A DNA stretch of 14,868 nucleotides. Source: Gammaproteobacteria bacterium. GTDB taxonomy: Bacteria > Pseudomonadota > Gammaproteobacteria > Natronospirales > REEB76. Numbering within the stretch: position 1 is the stretch's first letter; the number at the start of each line of letters is the position of its first letter. Position numbers and translations under genes: made by a program. The stretch lies in assembly GCA_028871235.1 (NCBI GenBank), contig JAGWNO010000031.1, positions 1-14,868 of the forward strand. Reading direction: 5' to 3'. This document shows positions 14,081 through 14,868 of the stretch, piece after piece. The notes beneath the pieces were generated by a model. It made no database searches. It had not been told where the DNA came from and saw only the letters and a list, made by a program, of their open reading frames with translations.

Positions 14081-14740
14081 TCAACCACCGCCGTTCTGGT
14101 TTTTACCCTGTGTCGCCGTCAATTCCTGGAAGCGCTTGATGTCCGCGCTGTACTGCGTACGGGTATCTTCCCGGGTCTGTACCTGCTTTAGCAGCAGTTT
14201 CTGGTAGGTGATCAGCTGCTGCTGGGTGTCATCGGTCTGTTTCTGCAGGGGCGCCGGGATGGGTTTGCCGGTGCGGGCCATCTCGGCCACACGCTGCTGG
14301 TAATCCGCGAGGGTTTTTTGCAGGCCGCTGATGGCGGCATTGGTCACGTTGATCTGCGCGTCGATGGCGGCGAGGCGGCTGTCGCGGTCGCGCTCGATGT
14401 CCGCCACCGAGGTGTAGGTGTCGATCAGCATCTGGTCATGAACGCGCTGTTGCTGCAGCTGCCTGGCCTGTTCCTCGGCCGCGGCTTTGTCCCGGGCTTC
14501 CTTGGCCAGCTGCTCAGGCGTCTTCTGGCCGGGCAGGGTCTGCACCGTGATGCCCTCGCTGTTGAGCACCTCCTGCTGCTGGCTGGCGTATTCCGGCGGG
14601 ATACTGGTGCCGTAATGCACCACGCCGCTCTTGTCCACCCACTTGTAAAGTTTGGTTTGCGAGTCTGCCGCCGACACCGTGGCGCTCGCCACAGTTGCAA
14701 GCATGAGACACGCGGCGATGATGGCGGTGCGGATATTCAT
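14081..14740 (-). CDS. Secreted DUF4124 domain coiled-coil protein
   Basis: The 219-residue product has a signal peptide (MNIRTAIIAACLMLATVASA, probable cleavage after VSA at residue 24) followed by the DUF4124 motif LYKWVDKSGVVHYGTSIPPE at residues 31-50. The rest, from about 75 to 210, is rich in Gln, Ala, Lys, Glu and Asp in heptad patterns and is probably a long coiled coil; it ends in a Gly-rich tail. DUF4124 proteins are common periplasmic proteins of gamma- and betaproteobacteria without a settled function. It lies between dut and the pyrE end, where E. coli has slmA, but it is unrelated to SlmA. An extended -10 promoter candidate stands 43 bases upstream of the ATG. Confidence 0.85.
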   Translation of the reverse strand: MNIRTAIIAACLMLATVASATVSAADSQTKLYKWVDKSGVVHYGTSIPPEYASQQQEVLNSEGITVQTLPGQKTPEQLAKEARDKAAAEEQARQLQQQRVHDQMLIDTYTSVADIERDRDSRLAAIDAQINVTNAAISGLQKTLADYQQRVAEMARTGKPIPAPLQKQTDDTQQQLITYQKLLLKQVQTREDTRTQYSADIKRFQELTATQGKNQNGGG

Positions 14741-14782
14741 GGCAGTGACTATGGGATCTGGTGCACAGACGGCGGTGTTAAA

Positions 14783-14791
14783 AGTATAGCA
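14783..14791 (-). promoter_or_regulatory. Extended -10 promoter candidate of the DUF4124 gene
   Basis: TGC-TATACT on the minus strand matches an extended -10 with a five-of-six hexamer and gives a leader of about 36 bases. The -35 region is poor. Confidence 0.5.
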
Positions 14792-14816
14792 CCAGCCAAC
14801 ACGCGGCCTGCATGGC

Positions 14817-14868
14817 TCAAGCGCCGTAGTGTCTGCGGTATTCCCGTAACGCGGCGAGCGCCGCGGCC
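14817..14868 (-). CDS. pyrE: C-terminal end of a probable orotate phosphoribosyltransferase (5' part missing)
   Basis: Only 16 codons and the TGA are inside the window. They read AAALAALREYRRHYGA, which resembles the end of PyrE (E. coli ends in AVKAYREEFGV). PyrE adds ribose phosphate to orotate in pyrimidine synthesis, and its place near dut and coaBC on the opposite strand matches E. coli. With so few residues the call rests on this tail and on position together. Confidence 0.6.
   Translation of the reverse strand, partial: AAALAALREYRRHYGA

Noticed and set aside
1..14868. CRISPR arrays, tRNA or rRNA genes, insertion sequences and phage genes.
   Set aside because: I found no regularly spaced repeats, no tRNA T-loop or rRNA signatures, and no transposase- or integrase-like proteins on either strand.

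Overview
The window is high-GC (clearly above 60% by eye), densely coded chromosomal DNA. Gene content and order point to a gammaproteobacterium. The order tyrS / M23 peptidase / anmK / erpA is the Pseudomonas-like arrangement, and coaBC-dut followed by a convergent pyrE tail recalls the dfp-dut-slmA-pyrE region of E. coli. RppH, ErpA, HemJ, bactofilin and the coiled-coil DUF6776-type protein fit a Xanthomonadales, Nevskiales or Chromatiales-like lineage, but I cannot place it more finely. I see no tRNA, rRNA, CRISPR array, transposase, phage gene or att site. No gene-free stretch reaches 300 bases.

Left part (1-2451). An incomplete FecCD/BtuC-type ABC permease runs off the left edge. Directly upstream of it is a decayed HAD phosphatase gene that has lost its middle, changed frame and lost its nucleophile Asp. 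Divergent from these is rppH, which starts mRNA decay by removing 5' pyrophosphate. A spermidine/thialysine-type GNAT acetyltransferase converges on rppH.

Iron region (2508-5315). A minus-strand operon encodes a periplasmic cupredoxin-fold protein, an FTR1-family iron permease and an uncharacterised outer-membrane beta-barrel. It lies behind a good sigma70 promoter whose -35 element is covered by a Fur-box-like palindrome. This is the most interesting unit here: a candidate Fur-controlled iron uptake system with an outer-membrane component. The GNAT gene lies downstream on the same strand. Just upstream of the operon are a perfect 16-bp tandem repeat and hemJ (protoporphyrinogen IX oxidase).

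Centre (5316-9448). On the plus strand, a DUF6776-type membrane coiled-coil protein, a bactofilin and the Fe-S carrier ErpA form a run that ends at a stem-loop. Converging from the other side are a membrane-anchored M23 endopeptidase and AnmK, which recycles anhydro-MurNAc. Bactofilin, M23 peptidase and AnmK together give this stretch a cell-wall theme.

Right part (9449-14868). tyrS diverges from the peptidase gene across a gap holding a paired DnaA-box-like inverted repeat. tyrS meets a Sel1-repeat/prolyl-4-hydroxylase fusion gene tail to tail with one base between them. coaBC (CoA synthesis; catalytic lid Cys replaced by Glu) and dut (dUTP removal) follow on the plus strand. A secreted coiled-coil DUF4124 protein and the last codons of pyrE lie on the minus strand. 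Several candidate promoters share an extended -10 of the form TGC-TAnAnT.
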